Source of the DNA: a virus
Reading direction: 5' to 3' (one strand)
DNA length: 25,829 nt
IMG/VR virus record: IMGVR_UViG_3300037199_000073
Location: 1-25,829 of that record
Shown: one piece after another, positions 6,925 to 15,526 of the stretch
Layout of the letters: each line of letters opens with the position of its first letter
Numbering within the stretch: the stretch's first letter is position 1
Notes under the pieces: generated by a model
Told to the model about the DNA's origin: nothing
Databases searched by the model: none
Seen by the model: only the letters and a program-made list of their open reading frames with translations
Position numbers and translations under genes: made by a program

Positions 6925-8469
6925 TTACGCCGACACGACGGCGCGAGACGGTAGTCTTGTCAGCGCTGTCCGGAAATTCGCCAGCGAGTCTCGCTTGGCC
7001 GGGTTACTGCGGGGCTCTCCACCCTGCGCGCCTTCCGCGGCAGCCTTAAGCTGCTCGTTCTGCTGATCTTTCTGTTCCTCGAAGTGAGCCTCGAGCGCGT
7101 CGAGGTCAAGATTCAGCGGATGCGGCAGCAGCGTCTTGATCTCGCTCAGGTTGTCGCACAACCACGCCACGACTTCGGTCTTGTTGGCCGGGTCCACCGC
7201 CGGCAGCAGCGTCTCCACCACGGCCACCATGGCCTCGAACTTCACGGCCTCACCCTTGGCTTGCTCGCCGGGGGGCTCCACCAGCATCGAGGGCCAGGTC
7301 GCGCTGAACTTTCGGCACCAGTCAACGAACGCGGCCTCGTGCGTAAGTCCAGCCATCGCTTCCGGATACAGCTCTTTGATGCGCGTCCAGAAGGCGGGCG
7401 CCATCCAGGCCCGGTACCTGACGATGTTGTCGCACCAGTCATAGTCGGGCTTCATGTCGAGCCTGACGCCGTCGATGTACTTCGAGATGTTCTTGGCGTC
7501 CTCGGTACCCTCCGCCATGCCGCCTATCATGGTCTCGTTCTGCAGCAGTTTCGCCGGCATATCGGCGGCGGTCGCGCAGTCCTTCAAGATATTGTCGCGG
7601 GCGAATGTGCCGGCGCCGTCCACGTTCTGCATGTCCAGCGTCTCGATATCTTCAGTGACATCGATTGTCGCGACCTCACCGGTAGTCGCGGCCTTCAGGA
7701 TCTTGCGCTTCAGCGCCGCGATCGCCTGCATGACCTTGCTGATGACGCCGCCAGGCGCCTTCATCTTGGCGATGATCAGCGCGATCTTGCCGGCGATGAC
7801 GTCATTCGCCACCATCGTCTTGACGAACGACTTCAGCGGGAACAGCGCGCGCTGATAGACGCTGCGTCCCGTGAACCCGAAGCCTGAGTCTGTGTACGAG
7901 ATATAGATCGGGTCTTCATTCATCGCCACCCGAAAGCGCGAGCGATGATAATTCTGGCCGAAGCACACGACGCGCGTTGCCTGGTTGAAGTCGGGCGTAT
8001 TGGGCAGCTGGTTCATGATGACCGAGCCCGACATGTTCAATGGGTCGAACACGTTGAAGAATACCGGCAACTCCCAGAGCTTTCTCATGTCGAGCGGCGC
8101 ATCGCTGGGCTTGCCGACGCACCCAAGCACCAGGGATGAGATGCCGTAGACGCGCGACAGTCTGCGAAAGTTAAGGATGTGCTGCTGGCACTTAAGCTCG
8201 GCCTCAACTCTCAAGAACTCCTCGACCACCTCTTTGGGCGAGCCCGGCACCGTGATTGTGCGCGGCTGCGACTGCGCCATCTTGATGGGCGCCTCGGCCA
8301 TCTTAGCGCCCAGCGGATGGTAGAGCAGGATCGTCTTACAGGTCTGATAGGACGGCGCCGCTCCTGGAACGATCTCATCGCACATCAACAGGTCGAGCAG
8401 CGACGACCCAAGGTTCGACGAACTCTCGATGCCGGCGAACGAGGCGTTGACCGGGCTGTCGCTTCCCAT
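6925..8469 (-). CDS. Portal protein, DUF1073-like
   Basis: This 514-residue protein starts with ATG at 8469. It has the character of the DUF1073 (Phage_portal_3) family: a conserved region around residues 85-135 (RVYGISSLVLGCVG), LPVFFNVFDPLNMSGS, FGFTGRSVYQRALFPL, and a helical stem-like region (VMQAIAALKRKILKAA) followed by NVDGAGTFARDN and GMAEGTEDAKN. The portal dodecamer forms the DNA entry vertex and docks terminase. It is placed three bases after the GH26-like gene and three bases before the MuF-like gene. The C-terminal ~80 residues are charged and helical. The same family also contains fusions to an anti-CBASS phosphodiesterase, but no HxT pair of such an enzyme is visible here. Confidence 0.85.
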   Translation of the reverse strand: MGSDSPVNASFAGIESSSNLGSSLLDLLMCDEIVPGAAPSYQTCKTILLYHPLGAKMAEAPIKMAQSQPRTITVPGSPKEVVEEFLRVEAELKCQQHILNFRRLSRVYGISSLVLGCVGKPSDAPLDMRKLWELPVFFNVFDPLNMSGSVIMNQLPNTPDFNQATRVVCFGQNYHRSRFRVAMNEDPIYISYTDSGFGFTGRSVYQRALFPLKSFVKTMVANDVIAGKIALIIAKMKAPGGVISKVMQAIAALKRKILKAATTGEVATIDVTEDIETLDMQNVDGAGTFARDNILKDCATAADMPAKLLQNETMIGGMAEGTEDAKNISKYIDGVRLDMKPDYDWCDNIVRYRAWMAPAFWTRIKELYPEAMAGLTHEAAFVDWCRKFSATWPSMLVEPPGEQAKGEAVKFEAMVAVVETLLPAVDPANKTEVVAWLCDNLSEIKTLLPHPLNLDLDALEAHFEEQKDQQNEQLKAAAEGAQGGEPRSNPAKRDSLANFRTALTRLPSRAVVSA

Positions 8470-8472
8470 CGG

Positions 8473-10488
8473 CTACGCCGTCTCTCGACGCCGCGCGGCC
8501 TCGTAGTGGCGCCGGCCGGCGCGACACGCGCTCTCAAGATCGCAGATCTCAGCCCACGCGGGCGCGCGAGGCGCGATCAGCTTGTTGATGAGCACCGGCA
8601 GCTGCGAGCGCGAGACGGTATTGGTCAGGTAAGTGCCGCCGTTGAGCTGGCAGTTCAGGCACCAGTTTTGCGTGAACGGTACGGATCCCACAAGATTACT
8701 GTCGGTGCTCTGTAGATTCTGATTCCAGATGTTGTTGTCGTAACCGAACAGCGTGGGCTGCGAGCAGCAGTTTTCGACCCCGACTTCAGCGAGCAAAAAC
8801 GGCTTGCCGACGCCCTGAAAGTAAACAGCCGCCTGCGCCGAATCGGTAAGGTTACTGATCACCTGTGACTGAGTGGTCGGGAAGTACATATCCACGCCAC
8901 CGATGTCCCAGAAGGTAGAGCCCGGGTCGTTGGCCGCCGTGCCCCCACCCCCGGAGTTCGAGACATAGGCATAGATCGCGTTGACGCCCTGCGCGCGGAA
9001 ATAGTTGACCACCTGCTGATACAGGGCAACGAACTGCGCATTGGTCGGGTTGGTGCCGCCGGTGCCGTTGGTGCCCCACCACCAGCTGCCGTGTCCGAGA
9101 TTGTTCTCCCAGAACGGTCGCACAATGAGCTTCGGGCCACCAGTGGTGATGGAATTCATCGCCGCGGCTTGCGCGCCGATGCCGCCGTTGCACGGCGAGA
9201 CACCGGTGTACGAAGTGCACCCGGACGCCCCGAACATGAAGATCTGGTAGTAGGAGTTGCCTACCGTGATGACGCCTGGGAACGCGTTATTGCTACCGCT
9301 GAAACCACACCCACCGGCCTGCGACGGGTCGGTCTCCAGCACCGACACCATCACGATGCCGCCGGCGGCAATCCAGCCGTTGGCGGTAGAGATCGCTTGT
9401 GAAGTAGAGGGGGCAGTCCCGGGGCATGTCCCCGGCGTATTCATGTAGATGCCGAGGATCGCTGGCGTCTTGCCGCTGTTGCTGCTGCTGGTGCAGGCAC
9501 CGCTGCTGCCGGCGGTGCACTGCAAGGTTGTCGCGGTCGCAGGCGTCGCGCTGCCCGAAGGCAGGAACTGATCGAGCGGGCTGGTGGAGAACTGGTCCCA
9601 CCACTGGCCACTCACCATGCTGCCGCTGTTACGCAGGCTGTTCATGTACGTCAGCAGGGACGTACCACCACTAGAGCCACCGCTGCTGGAGCTGCCCCCG
9701 CTGCTGGAGCTGCCGCTACTCGAACTTCCGCCGCCACCACCGCCCGCGGCCTTGAAGGCCGCGACATTCATTACCCAGAAGCCACTGCTTCCCTGGGTTG
9801 CGGTAGAGGCGTAAGTGCCGGTGCTGAATACATCCTTGTCCTGAAGGATGTTGCCACTGTTGGTGACGCGGATCGTGTAGCCGCTGCCGGCCGTCGGGGA
9901 CGATCCAAAGACGTAGGCGCCGCCCACCAGCAGCTCGACGCTCTGCGTGGTCGCGACATTGCCGCTACTGAGCGCGGTGCCAGTCGATGAGGCGGCCCCC
10001 GCGGCATGATCCAGCGGCGACGTTCTCGCGATGCCGCTGTATTCCGCGGCGCGCAGATTGATCTGCGGCGTCGTGGTATTGAAGACGACGGTGACAGAAT
10101 TGACGCCCGTGCTGGCCGAGCTGATATTGGGCGCGTAGTAGATGACCTGGCTGGGGCCGCCAGAATTACTGACGACGGCAGACGCGGCAGCGTAGGTGTT
10201 GCCCTGAGTATCGGTGACCGACGAGATGGTGGAGGTCGAGTTGTTCCACCCGATCGCCACGACATTCAGGTCGCCGGCGGCCTGCGCCCCGGTGAAGTTG
10301 ACGCTCAGGGTCGTGCCAGAACCGGTGTCGTTGCCGTTGCCCTGTATGAACTGCGGGGTGGCAAAGCCGGTGTAAGTCGTGAACAGTACGGGGGTCGTGC
10401 CTGCCCACGAGGCGCCGAGCATGGATGCGCCAATCGCATAGACCGCGATGGCCGCGCAGATCAGCGCGCTTTTCAGACGCTCGAGCAT
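8473..10488 (-). CDS. Exported modular glycoside hydrolase, GH26-like (mannanase-type)
   Basis: A 671-residue protein starts three bases after the previous stop. Residues 1-30 form a signal or anchor segment (LICAAIAVYAIGASMLGASWAG). Residues ~45-245 form a beta-sandwich domain common on surface proteins (VVAIGWNNSTSTISSVTD, LRAAEYSGI). Residues ~249-276 are a Gly/Ser linker. Residues ~280-640 look like a GH26 barrel: LGIYMN, GWIAAGGIVMVSVLETD, RPFWENNLGHGSWWWG with candidate acid/base Glu461, and KPFLLAEVG with candidate nucleophile Glu568. GH26 enzymes cut beta-mannans and related polymers, so this is a candidate capsule or exopolysaccharide depolymerase. Many cysteines (for example ENCCSQP and WCLNC) fit a protein that folds outside the cytoplasm. 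The Arg-rich tail (residues 650-671) is unlike the rest and may be a graft. Confidence 0.75.
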   Translation of the reverse strand: MLERLKSALICAAIAVYAIGASMLGASWAGTTPVLFTTYTGFATPQFIQGNGNDTGSGTTLSVNFTGAQAAGDLNVVAIGWNNSTSTISSVTDTQGNTYAAASAVVSNSGGPSQVIYYAPNISSASTGVNSVTVVFNTTTPQINLRAAEYSGIARTSPLDHAAGAASSTGTALSSGNVATTQSVELLVGGAYVFGSSPTAGSGYTIRVTNSGNILQDKDVFSTGTYASTATQGSSGFWVMNVAAFKAAGGGGGGSSSSGSSSSGGSSSSGGSSGGTSLLTYMNSLRNSGSMVSGQWWDQFSTSPLDQFLPSGSATPATATTLQCTAGSSGACTSSSNSGKTPAILGIYMNTPGTCPGTAPSTSQAISTANGWIAAGGIVMVSVLETDPSQAGGCGFSGSNNAFPGVITVGNSYYQIFMFGASGCTSYTGVSPCNGGIGAQAAAMNSITTGGPKLIVRPFWENNLGHGSWWWGTNGTGGTNPTNAQFVALYQQVVNYFRAQGVNAIYAYVSNSGGGGTAANDPGSTFWDIGGVDMYFPTTQSQVISNLTDSAQAAVYFQGVGKPFLLAEVGVENCCSQPTLFGYDNNIWNQNLQSTDSNLVGSVPFTQNWCLNCQLNGGTYLTNTVSRSQLPVLINKLIAPRAPAWAEICDLESACRAGRRHYEAARRRETA

Positions 10489-10491
10489 GGC

Positions 10492-11295
10492 TTAGGCCGC
10501 CAGTTTCATATCAGCGATGCCAGCATCAGCCCACTGTGGCGCGGGCAACTTGACGACATCGCTCAAATTTGCGTTGCCGCCGATGAACCAGGCCGTAAGC
10601 GTAGACCCGTACTTGCAGGCCGTGGCCAAGCCGCCGGCCACCAGCGTGCGGCTGCCGGTGCCCAGCGATGGCAGGAACGTCAGGGTGTCGGTAGTGATCG
10701 CGATCGTGACGGTCGCACTTCCGGGCTGTGCGAAGAAACTCACGCAGGAGCCGGCCGGAAAACCCACCGATGAATTCGCGGGAATCGTGACCGTGCAGAC
10801 CGACCCGCAGTTCATGTCGACCTGCTTGCCGCGGTCGGTGAGTGCGATCTGGTAGCTGCCGGTCTGCGCGTTGGGCGGCAGATCCAGATAGCCAACTGTG
10901 TAGGTGCCGGCCGGCAGCGTCGCATTGGTGGGCGCGCTCACCGTGAAGGTAGTGGCAAAGGCACCCGTGAAGGTGACGTTCCCGCCTATCGTGAAAAGGC
11001 TACTGCCGTTGTTGACTCCGGTACCTCCGTAGAGGCCAGGCAGAATGCTCGACACATCGGACGCCAGGTTGATCGGCACCACGTAGGCGCGAATCTGCGC
11101 AGTCGTGGCAGCGAATCCGCAGTAGCCGCCCGAGCAGCCGCTGCCGGAGCCAACGGCCGCAATAGGCCACAGCTCGGTGCCGACCAGCGAGCCCGACGGC
11201 GTCGCACTGTAGATGTAGGTGCCTGGCGATTGCGCGAACGCCGGGCACGCGATGAGCGCCGCGAGTACCACGGCAACGCTAAGAAGTTTCTTCAT
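10492..11295 (-). CDS. Exported tail-fibre-like protein, 267 aa
   Basis: Starts with ATG at 11295 in an ATGA overlap with its upstream neighbour. Residues 1-21 are a textbook Sec signal peptide (MKKLLSVAVVLAALIACPAFA, then Gln). The middle has LYGGTGVNNGSSLFTIGGNV and TFTGAFATTFTVSAPTN, a phrase recurrent in phage tail-fibre proteins. Paired cysteines (GSGCSGGYCG, MNCGSVCT) would suit disulfides outside the cytoplasm. The C-terminal half is beta-rich. It is probably a virion-surface or exported adhesin-like protein. The fibre relation is from sequence style; the signal peptide is directly visible. Confidence 0.7.
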   Translation of the reverse strand: MKKLLSVAVVLAALIACPAFAQSPGTYIYSATPSGSLVGTELWPIAAVGSGSGCSGGYCGFAATTAQIRAYVVPINLASDVSSILPGLYGGTGVNNGSSLFTIGGNVTFTGAFATTFTVSAPTNATLPAGTYTVGYLDLPPNAQTGSYQIALTDRGKQVDMNCGSVCTVTIPANSSVGFPAGSCVSFFAQPGSATVTIAITTDTLTFLPSLGTGSRTLVAGGLATACKYGSTLTAWFIGGNANLSDVVKLPAPQWADAGIADMKLAA

Positions 11296-11954
11296 GGGAA
11301 TCGGACCCCTTGTCCGCTGGGGAAGAGAATCGCCTGGCCACTGGGGAACAACATGAACTGACCTGAGCTACCGCCGCCGCCGCCGCCAGAGCTGCTGTAG
11401 TTCACGACCCACCAGTTGGCGTTGTCTGATTTGAACTGCGCCGAGGCGTATTGCGAGCCAAGGCTGAACGTCGGGCTGGTATCTATGGTCTGCCCGAGCA
11501 GCGTTGCCACTACGACCGCATTAGATGTGCTGTCGATGCGCTTAACGTAGAGGCTTCCGAAATCCCCTACCGCCGTGGGCAACGTGATCGTGACCGGGCC
11601 GCCAGCCGCGTTGACCAGCACGGCCGGCATGACATCCGACAGCGTGACGTTGCTACTGACCTGGACGTACTGCGAGCCGGTTGCCGATCCCGGGCACGCA
11701 GTAAGCACATAGACCGCGCCGTTGGATAGCAGGCACAAGCCGGTCTGACCGACCGGATTGGGCAGCTGCAGGTAGGGCGGCAGGATGTACTGCGAGAGCA
11801 TCCAGGGCGTGATGTCGACCGTGGCATTACCCTGCTGCGCCGGTATGCGCTCGGTTCCCGCCAAAGGAACTTGGGCGTTATCGTACCCGCCCAGCGCTTG
11901 ACCGAAGACCGGCGCCGCGATGAGCAGCGCCAGCCATGCGACCAGAACTTTCAT
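11292..11954 (-). CDS. Exported tail-fibre-like protein with LFPSGQ repeats
   Basis: The 220-residue protein starts with ATG at 11954. A signal peptide is clear (MKVLVAWLALLIAAPVFGQA). The following segment AQVPLAGTERIPAQQGNATV resembles the start of phage tail-fibre proteins (LTGTE-VPAQQGG type). A beta-rich domain (VTITLPTAVGDFGSLYVKRI) leads to a Ser/Gly linker (SSSGGGGGGSSG) and a C-terminal tail with three related units: FMLFPSGQ, AILFPSGQ and GVRFP. The tail could bind a partner or polysaccharide. The stop overlaps the next start (ATGA). Confidence 0.7.
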   Translation of the reverse strand: MKVLVAWLALLIAAPVFGQALGGYDNAQVPLAGTERIPAQQGNATVDITPWMLSQYILPPYLQLPNPVGQTGLCLLSNGAVYVLTACPGSATGSQYVQVSSNVTLSDVMPAVLVNAAGGPVTITLPTAVGDFGSLYVKRIDSTSNAVVVATLLGQTIDTSPTFSLGSQYASAQFKSDNANWWVVNYSSSGGGGGGSSGQFMLFPSGQAILFPSGQGVRFP

Positions 11955-11969
11955 GGAAACGTGCCGGCC

Positions 11970-12740
11970 TCAGCCCTGCAGCGGATTCTTGCGGCAATGC
12001 AGATGCCCGGTCGCGGTCAGCGCGGCCACCGTGAAGGTATCGACCGCCACCAGGTACTCATTCGTGACCGCGCTCAAGGCCTGGCGCACGTATGGGGTCG
12101 TAAACACCGGATCATTGGTGCCGGTCATCACATTCGCTGCGGTCTCCAGGTCCGTATAGGTACCCAGATTGCCGATCGTCGCAGCGGTCTGCGAGATACC
12201 CTGCTGCAGATTGGTGATCGAGGTCGAGCTCGCCGGCACGTAGAGCACCGATCCCATGCAGTCCCAGTCCCCTACGGGCAGCGCGACTGCGACAAGCGAG
12301 ATGCCGGTCGCCGTGGTGACGGCAGCAGTCGAGGTCAGGTTCGCGGTCGTCGAGGCGCCGGTGGTCGCAGCATAGGTTCCCGCCAACGCGTTTGCAGGTG
12401 ACGTCGACACATAGAAGGTGCCATTTGCGACCGAGATCGGCGTGATCCAGTAGTTGGTCGACGTCGAAAGCCCGGTGGGCGCGTTCGCGGTGATCGTGAT
12501 CGGGCAGGTCCATGCGGTCCCGATCGAGGCCGACGCGTTCCAGGGCGGAGACGGCCACGTGCCTACGGTAGGCGTCGCATTGGTGAACGCCACCGAGGCG
12601 CCCGAGACAGCGCTCGGGCAGTTGACCTCGACGTACTGGCCGGCGTAGGTCTGCGCTTCGGCGGCCGTGCCGGCAATCAGGAGCAGCACGAGCGCCGCCG
12701 CGAGGCCAGCGAATACAGCGGACAAGGACTTGAGCTTCAT
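11970..12740 (-). CDS. Exported protein of unknown function, 256 aa
   Basis: Starts with ATG at 12740, eight bases after AGGAG. The signal peptide is long (MKLKSLSAVFAGLAAALVLL, then LIAGTAAEAQ), with cleavage expected after AEA. Residues 35-150 are rich in Thr, Ala and Ser and look like repeated beta strands (ITANAPTGLSTSTNYWITPI). A conserved-looking helical or beta patch follows: ISLVAVALPVGDWDCMGSVL, then ITNLQQGISQTAATIGNLGT. The C-terminus has HLHCRKNPLQG. Three cysteine-containing motifs would be compatible with export. Domain is not recognised. It sits 15 bases upstream of the next cassette gene. Confidence 0.65.
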   Translation of the reverse strand: MKLKSLSAVFAGLAAALVLLLIAGTAAEAQTYAGQYVEVNCPSAVSGASVAFTNATPTVGTWPSPPWNASASIGTAWTCPITITANAPTGLSTSTNYWITPISVANGTFYVSTSPANALAGTYAATTGASTTANLTSTAAVTTATGISLVAVALPVGDWDCMGSVLYVPASSTSITNLQQGISQTAATIGNLGTYTDLETAANVMTGTNDPVFTTPYVRQALSAVTNEYLVAVDTFTVAALTATGHLHCRKNPLQG

Positions 12741-12830
12741 GGTCGAACTCCTGAAGGTTTGAAGAAAAGGAAATTGAAAATGCTTCGCTCTACCGCCAGG
12801 CGGGAGCGGGAATGCTATGCGGGCTCATCC

Positions 12831-15158
12831 TTAGTGAATGCGGCGGCGTAGCTGGCGCTTGAGAACCTTGATCTCTGCCTGCTGTTCTTGCATGGCTTTG
12901 ACCAGCACCGGAATCAGGCCGACATAATCAGCGGTATTCGGTTTGCCTTCGCTATCCAAGCCGACCAATGTTGGCAGTACAGGCGCGACTCCTTCAGCTG
13001 TGAATCCATAAAGCTGATGATCTGGGTCGCCATGGTCAGCATTCAAATAATAGCTAACTGGTGTGAGCGCTTCGATCTGCTTCAGGCCGACATCTAGCGG
13101 CTCTATGCCGTGCTTGAATCGCTCACTTGATGTGCCGAGACAGATTCCAATGGTTCCAGAGCCGTAGTACAGCGCATGCGAAGTCGTGTCCACGCAGACA
13201 CTAGCGTCGGTATGAGTGGCATCGGACGCTATAGTCGGTATCTCAACCAATCCGCTTGTAGGCTGCAAGATGAGAGCACCCGCAGCATTGGCTACCCATA
13301 CATTACGGGAATTAACGGTGTCATACAGATAAAGCTGATTAGGTGAACCCTGATACATTCCCAGATGCCATTGCTCAGTCCCGTTGTCCTGAAATACAAG
13401 TTCGCCCTGAGAACCGGTCGAAGTACTTGTCGTATTCAAAATGAGTTCGGTATTGCCAGCAGCGCCCTGCGGCAGCACCGTGACATATCCATTGTCATTC
13501 GCTCCGGAAAAGGAACCGGGGGCCAGTGTGATAGAGCCCCCGACGCTGCTGCCGCTACCCCCGGTCTGTCCTTGGATTGTCGTCGATAGCCCATTCGTTG
13601 AGGCTGCGGCTGTCGGATAAGTAATATTCAGTCCAGCCTTCGCGGAAACGAGGGTGGCAAAGTTGTAGGCGCCGCTTCCAACATCGTTGCCTGCAATCAA
13701 CGTGGACGCTGCTGTATAGCCCAGCATATTGGCTGCGGTGACTGCGGTCCCGGCTCCGGTGCCGATCAATGACGTATAAGCTTCATTGGCCTCCAGCGTG
13801 CCGCCTACAGCCGTGTTGGAAAAGATGCTGTTGGCGGTCGTTGACCACCATTTATAGGCGATATTGTGATGGATTAATACGTTGGTTGCCGGTGTGTACG
13901 CAGCAGCACAGCTATAGGCTCCCACCGTGACGCCATCGCCTTCACAATAGTTATCGTGAATATCGATGTTACTTGCGGTGTACATTACGAGATAACCCCA
14001 CGCACTGACGCCGCTGCCTAACACGCAACGATTGTTAGCAACCACGCCGCGATTGTCAGATCCGCCGCCGTTGTAACCGTTAACTGCAACGCACTGAGCG
14101 CCGTTGTTGATCGCTAGATGAATTGTATTTCCCAGAGCCTCGAAACCAATGGAGTTGGCTGCGCTGGAGTCGGTGTTGATTCCGGTGAATGAAATGCCGT
14201 CAGCGCCACTGGCGGCGGTGTTTTTGATCGAGCAATAGTTGAAGTTGATGTGAGTGTCGGTGAAGCCGCCCCAGTTATCGTAACAGCCATCGACCATGTT
14301 GATCGAACTGTTATTGGTGACCCATACATCTGTGGAACCAATATTCGCTACTGAATCATTAGATCCGTTGAAGAAGTTGTCATGTACAAAAACGTGTGAA
14401 ACCCCGGCGAACTGCAACGTATGCGGCGAACCGGAGCCAAAACCTGCGATAGTGTTCGGAAAAACGAAGTTGCAACCACTTACCTCAAAATTCGTCCCGG
14501 TGGTTTGCCAGAAAGCCGGCCCAACGGCACCCCCTGACCAACTTGCGTATGGCGCTGCCGTTATCGTTGCCCCCTCACAACGCACATGCGTATTCGATGG
14601 CAGCGCGTTAGAACCTGAGATCAAGTAGTTCCCAGGTGGAAATAGCAGAGTCGCGCCGGTAGATGGAATTGCAGCTATCGCCAGAGCAATCGCGGCCGTG
14701 GAGTCGGCAATGCCGTTAGGATTCGCCCCATAGCTCGGATCAATAACATTGATCACGAAACCGGGGATGTGATTGCTGGCAGCGCTCACCGTCTTGTTAG
14801 AGAGCGGAGTGGTGTTGGTCGCATCCAGGATCGTGCTGCCATTTGAGGCGGTAACGCCGGCTGGAAGCGAAGTATTGGCGACAGGCGCGGCCGACGAGCC
14901 CGTGTTATTTGACAGAATGCTGTCCGCCGCGATGGCCGCAAGACCCCCGGTGCTGCAGGCACCATTGATCCAGGCACCGGCCGGAAGCGCCGTCGAACTC
15001 CAGATCAGGCACTGATTGTTCGTGGCTCCGCTGATCGAGAGCGGCGGCGCGGCACCGCTGACACCGCCATAGTTGACGGTCTGGGCGAGCGCGGGCACCG
15101 CGAACAGCAGCGTCACGACAAGCGATAGACAGCGCTTCATTGAGGGTACTCGCTTCAT
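12831..15158 (-). CDS. Exported beta-helix tailspike-like protein with C-terminal S74 peptidase
   Basis: 775 residues. Two possible starts: ATG at 15158 (ATGA overlap with upstream stop) or Met7 at 15140, which begins a good signal peptide (MKRCLSLVVTLLFAVPALAQ). Residues ~135-190 (DPSYGANPNGIADSTAAIAL, LLFPPGNYLISG) open a right-handed beta-helix as in pectate-lyase-like tailspikes, continuing with short strands to ~500. The last ~100 residues are an S74 intramolecular chaperone: SSERFKHGIEPL, with candidate catalytic Ser677/Lys682, then LKQIEALTPVSYY and a helical QEQQAEIKVLKRQL end. Such domains trimerise fibres and cleave themselves off. A signal peptide on an S74 spike is odd. The middle is noticeably more AT-rich than flanking genes, suggesting acquisition from elsewhere. 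Confidence 0.8.
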   Translation of the reverse strand: MKRVPSMKRCLSLVVTLLFAVPALAQTVNYGGVSGAAPPLSISGATNNQCLIWSSTALPAGAWINGACSTGGLAAIAADSILSNNTGSSAAPVANTSLPAGVTASNGSTILDATNTTPLSNKTVSAASNHIPGFVINVIDPSYGANPNGIADSTAAIALAIAAIPSTGATLLFPPGNYLISGSNALPSNTHVRCEGATITAAPYASWSGGAVGPAFWQTTGTNFEVSGCNFVFPNTIAGFGSGSPHTLQFAGVSHVFVHDNFFNGSNDSVANIGSTDVWVTNNSSINMVDGCYDNWGGFTDTHINFNYCSIKNTAASGADGISFTGINTDSSAANSIGFEALGNTIHLAINNGAQCVAVNGYNGGGSDNRGVVANNRCVLGSGVSAWGYLVMYTASNIDIHDNYCEGDGVTVGAYSCAAAYTPATNVLIHHNIAYKWWSTTANSIFSNTAVGGTLEANEAYTSLIGTGAGTAVTAANMLGYTAASTLIAGNDVGSGAYNFATLVSAKAGLNITYPTAAASTNGLSTTIQGQTGGSGSSVGGSITLAPGSFSGANDNGYVTVLPQGAAGNTELILNTTSTSTGSQGELVFQDNGTEQWHLGMYQGSPNQLYLYDTVNSRNVWVANAAGALILQPTSGLVEIPTIASDATHTDASVCVDTTSHALYYGSGTIGICLGTSSERFKHGIEPLDVGLKQIEALTPVSYYLNADHGDPDHQLYGFTAEGVAPVLPTLVGLDSEGKPNTADYVGLIPVLVKAMQEQQAEIKVLKRQLRRRIH

Positions 15159-15526
15159 GGGGGATACATCGAAAGTGAAACCGTGGGGCTCGTGCCGCCG
15201 CTGAGCGCCGTCAGATTGCCGCGCACGTACGGGTAGTTCGGGACGGCGGTCGTGACCGCATAGGTCGCGTTGCTACCGCCCAGGTTGAAGCTCGCCAGGA
15301 TGCTCCAGCCGACGCTCGGGTCCTGCGTGACCTCGACATTGACGGCTGCTGTCGCGCCGCCGGTGACGCTCGCCTGGAAACTGGAACTCGGGTAGTTCTT
15401 CCATGAAAACTGCGCGCCGGCGCCGGTCGCGGTGACGGCTTTGAGCAGATAGGTGCCAGGGGATGCGGCGAGCACAGGCAACGCGAGCGCCAGCAGTGCG
15501 GCGAGCCGCGACAATCGTCTGATCAT
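15155..15526 (-). CDS. Small exported beta-rich protein, 123 aa
   Basis: I chose ATG at 15526, which overlaps the upstream stop by one base (TGATG) and follows GGAG; a start five codons further upstream is possible. Residues 1-21 are a signal peptide (MIRRLSRLAALLALALPVLA, then AS). The mature ~100 residues are beta-rich (SFQASVTGGATAAVNVEVTQ, VGWSILASFNLGG), like a small immunoglobulin-type or carbohydrate-binding fold. It ends with TGA overlapping the tailspike start. It may be a partner of the adjacent tailspike. No family is recognised. Confidence 0.65.
   Translation of the reverse strand: MIRRLSRLAALLALALPVLAASPGTYLLKAVTATGAGAQFSWKNYPSSSFQASVTGGATAAVNVEVTQDPSVGWSILASFNLGGSNATYAVTTAVPNYPYVRGNLTALSGGTSPTVSLSMYPP

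Noticed and set aside
6925-8469. Anti-CBASS phosphodiesterase in the portal-family protein
   Set aside because: Some DUF1073-like proteins are linked with Acb1 domains, but no paired HxT motifs are visible and the length fits a portal alone.
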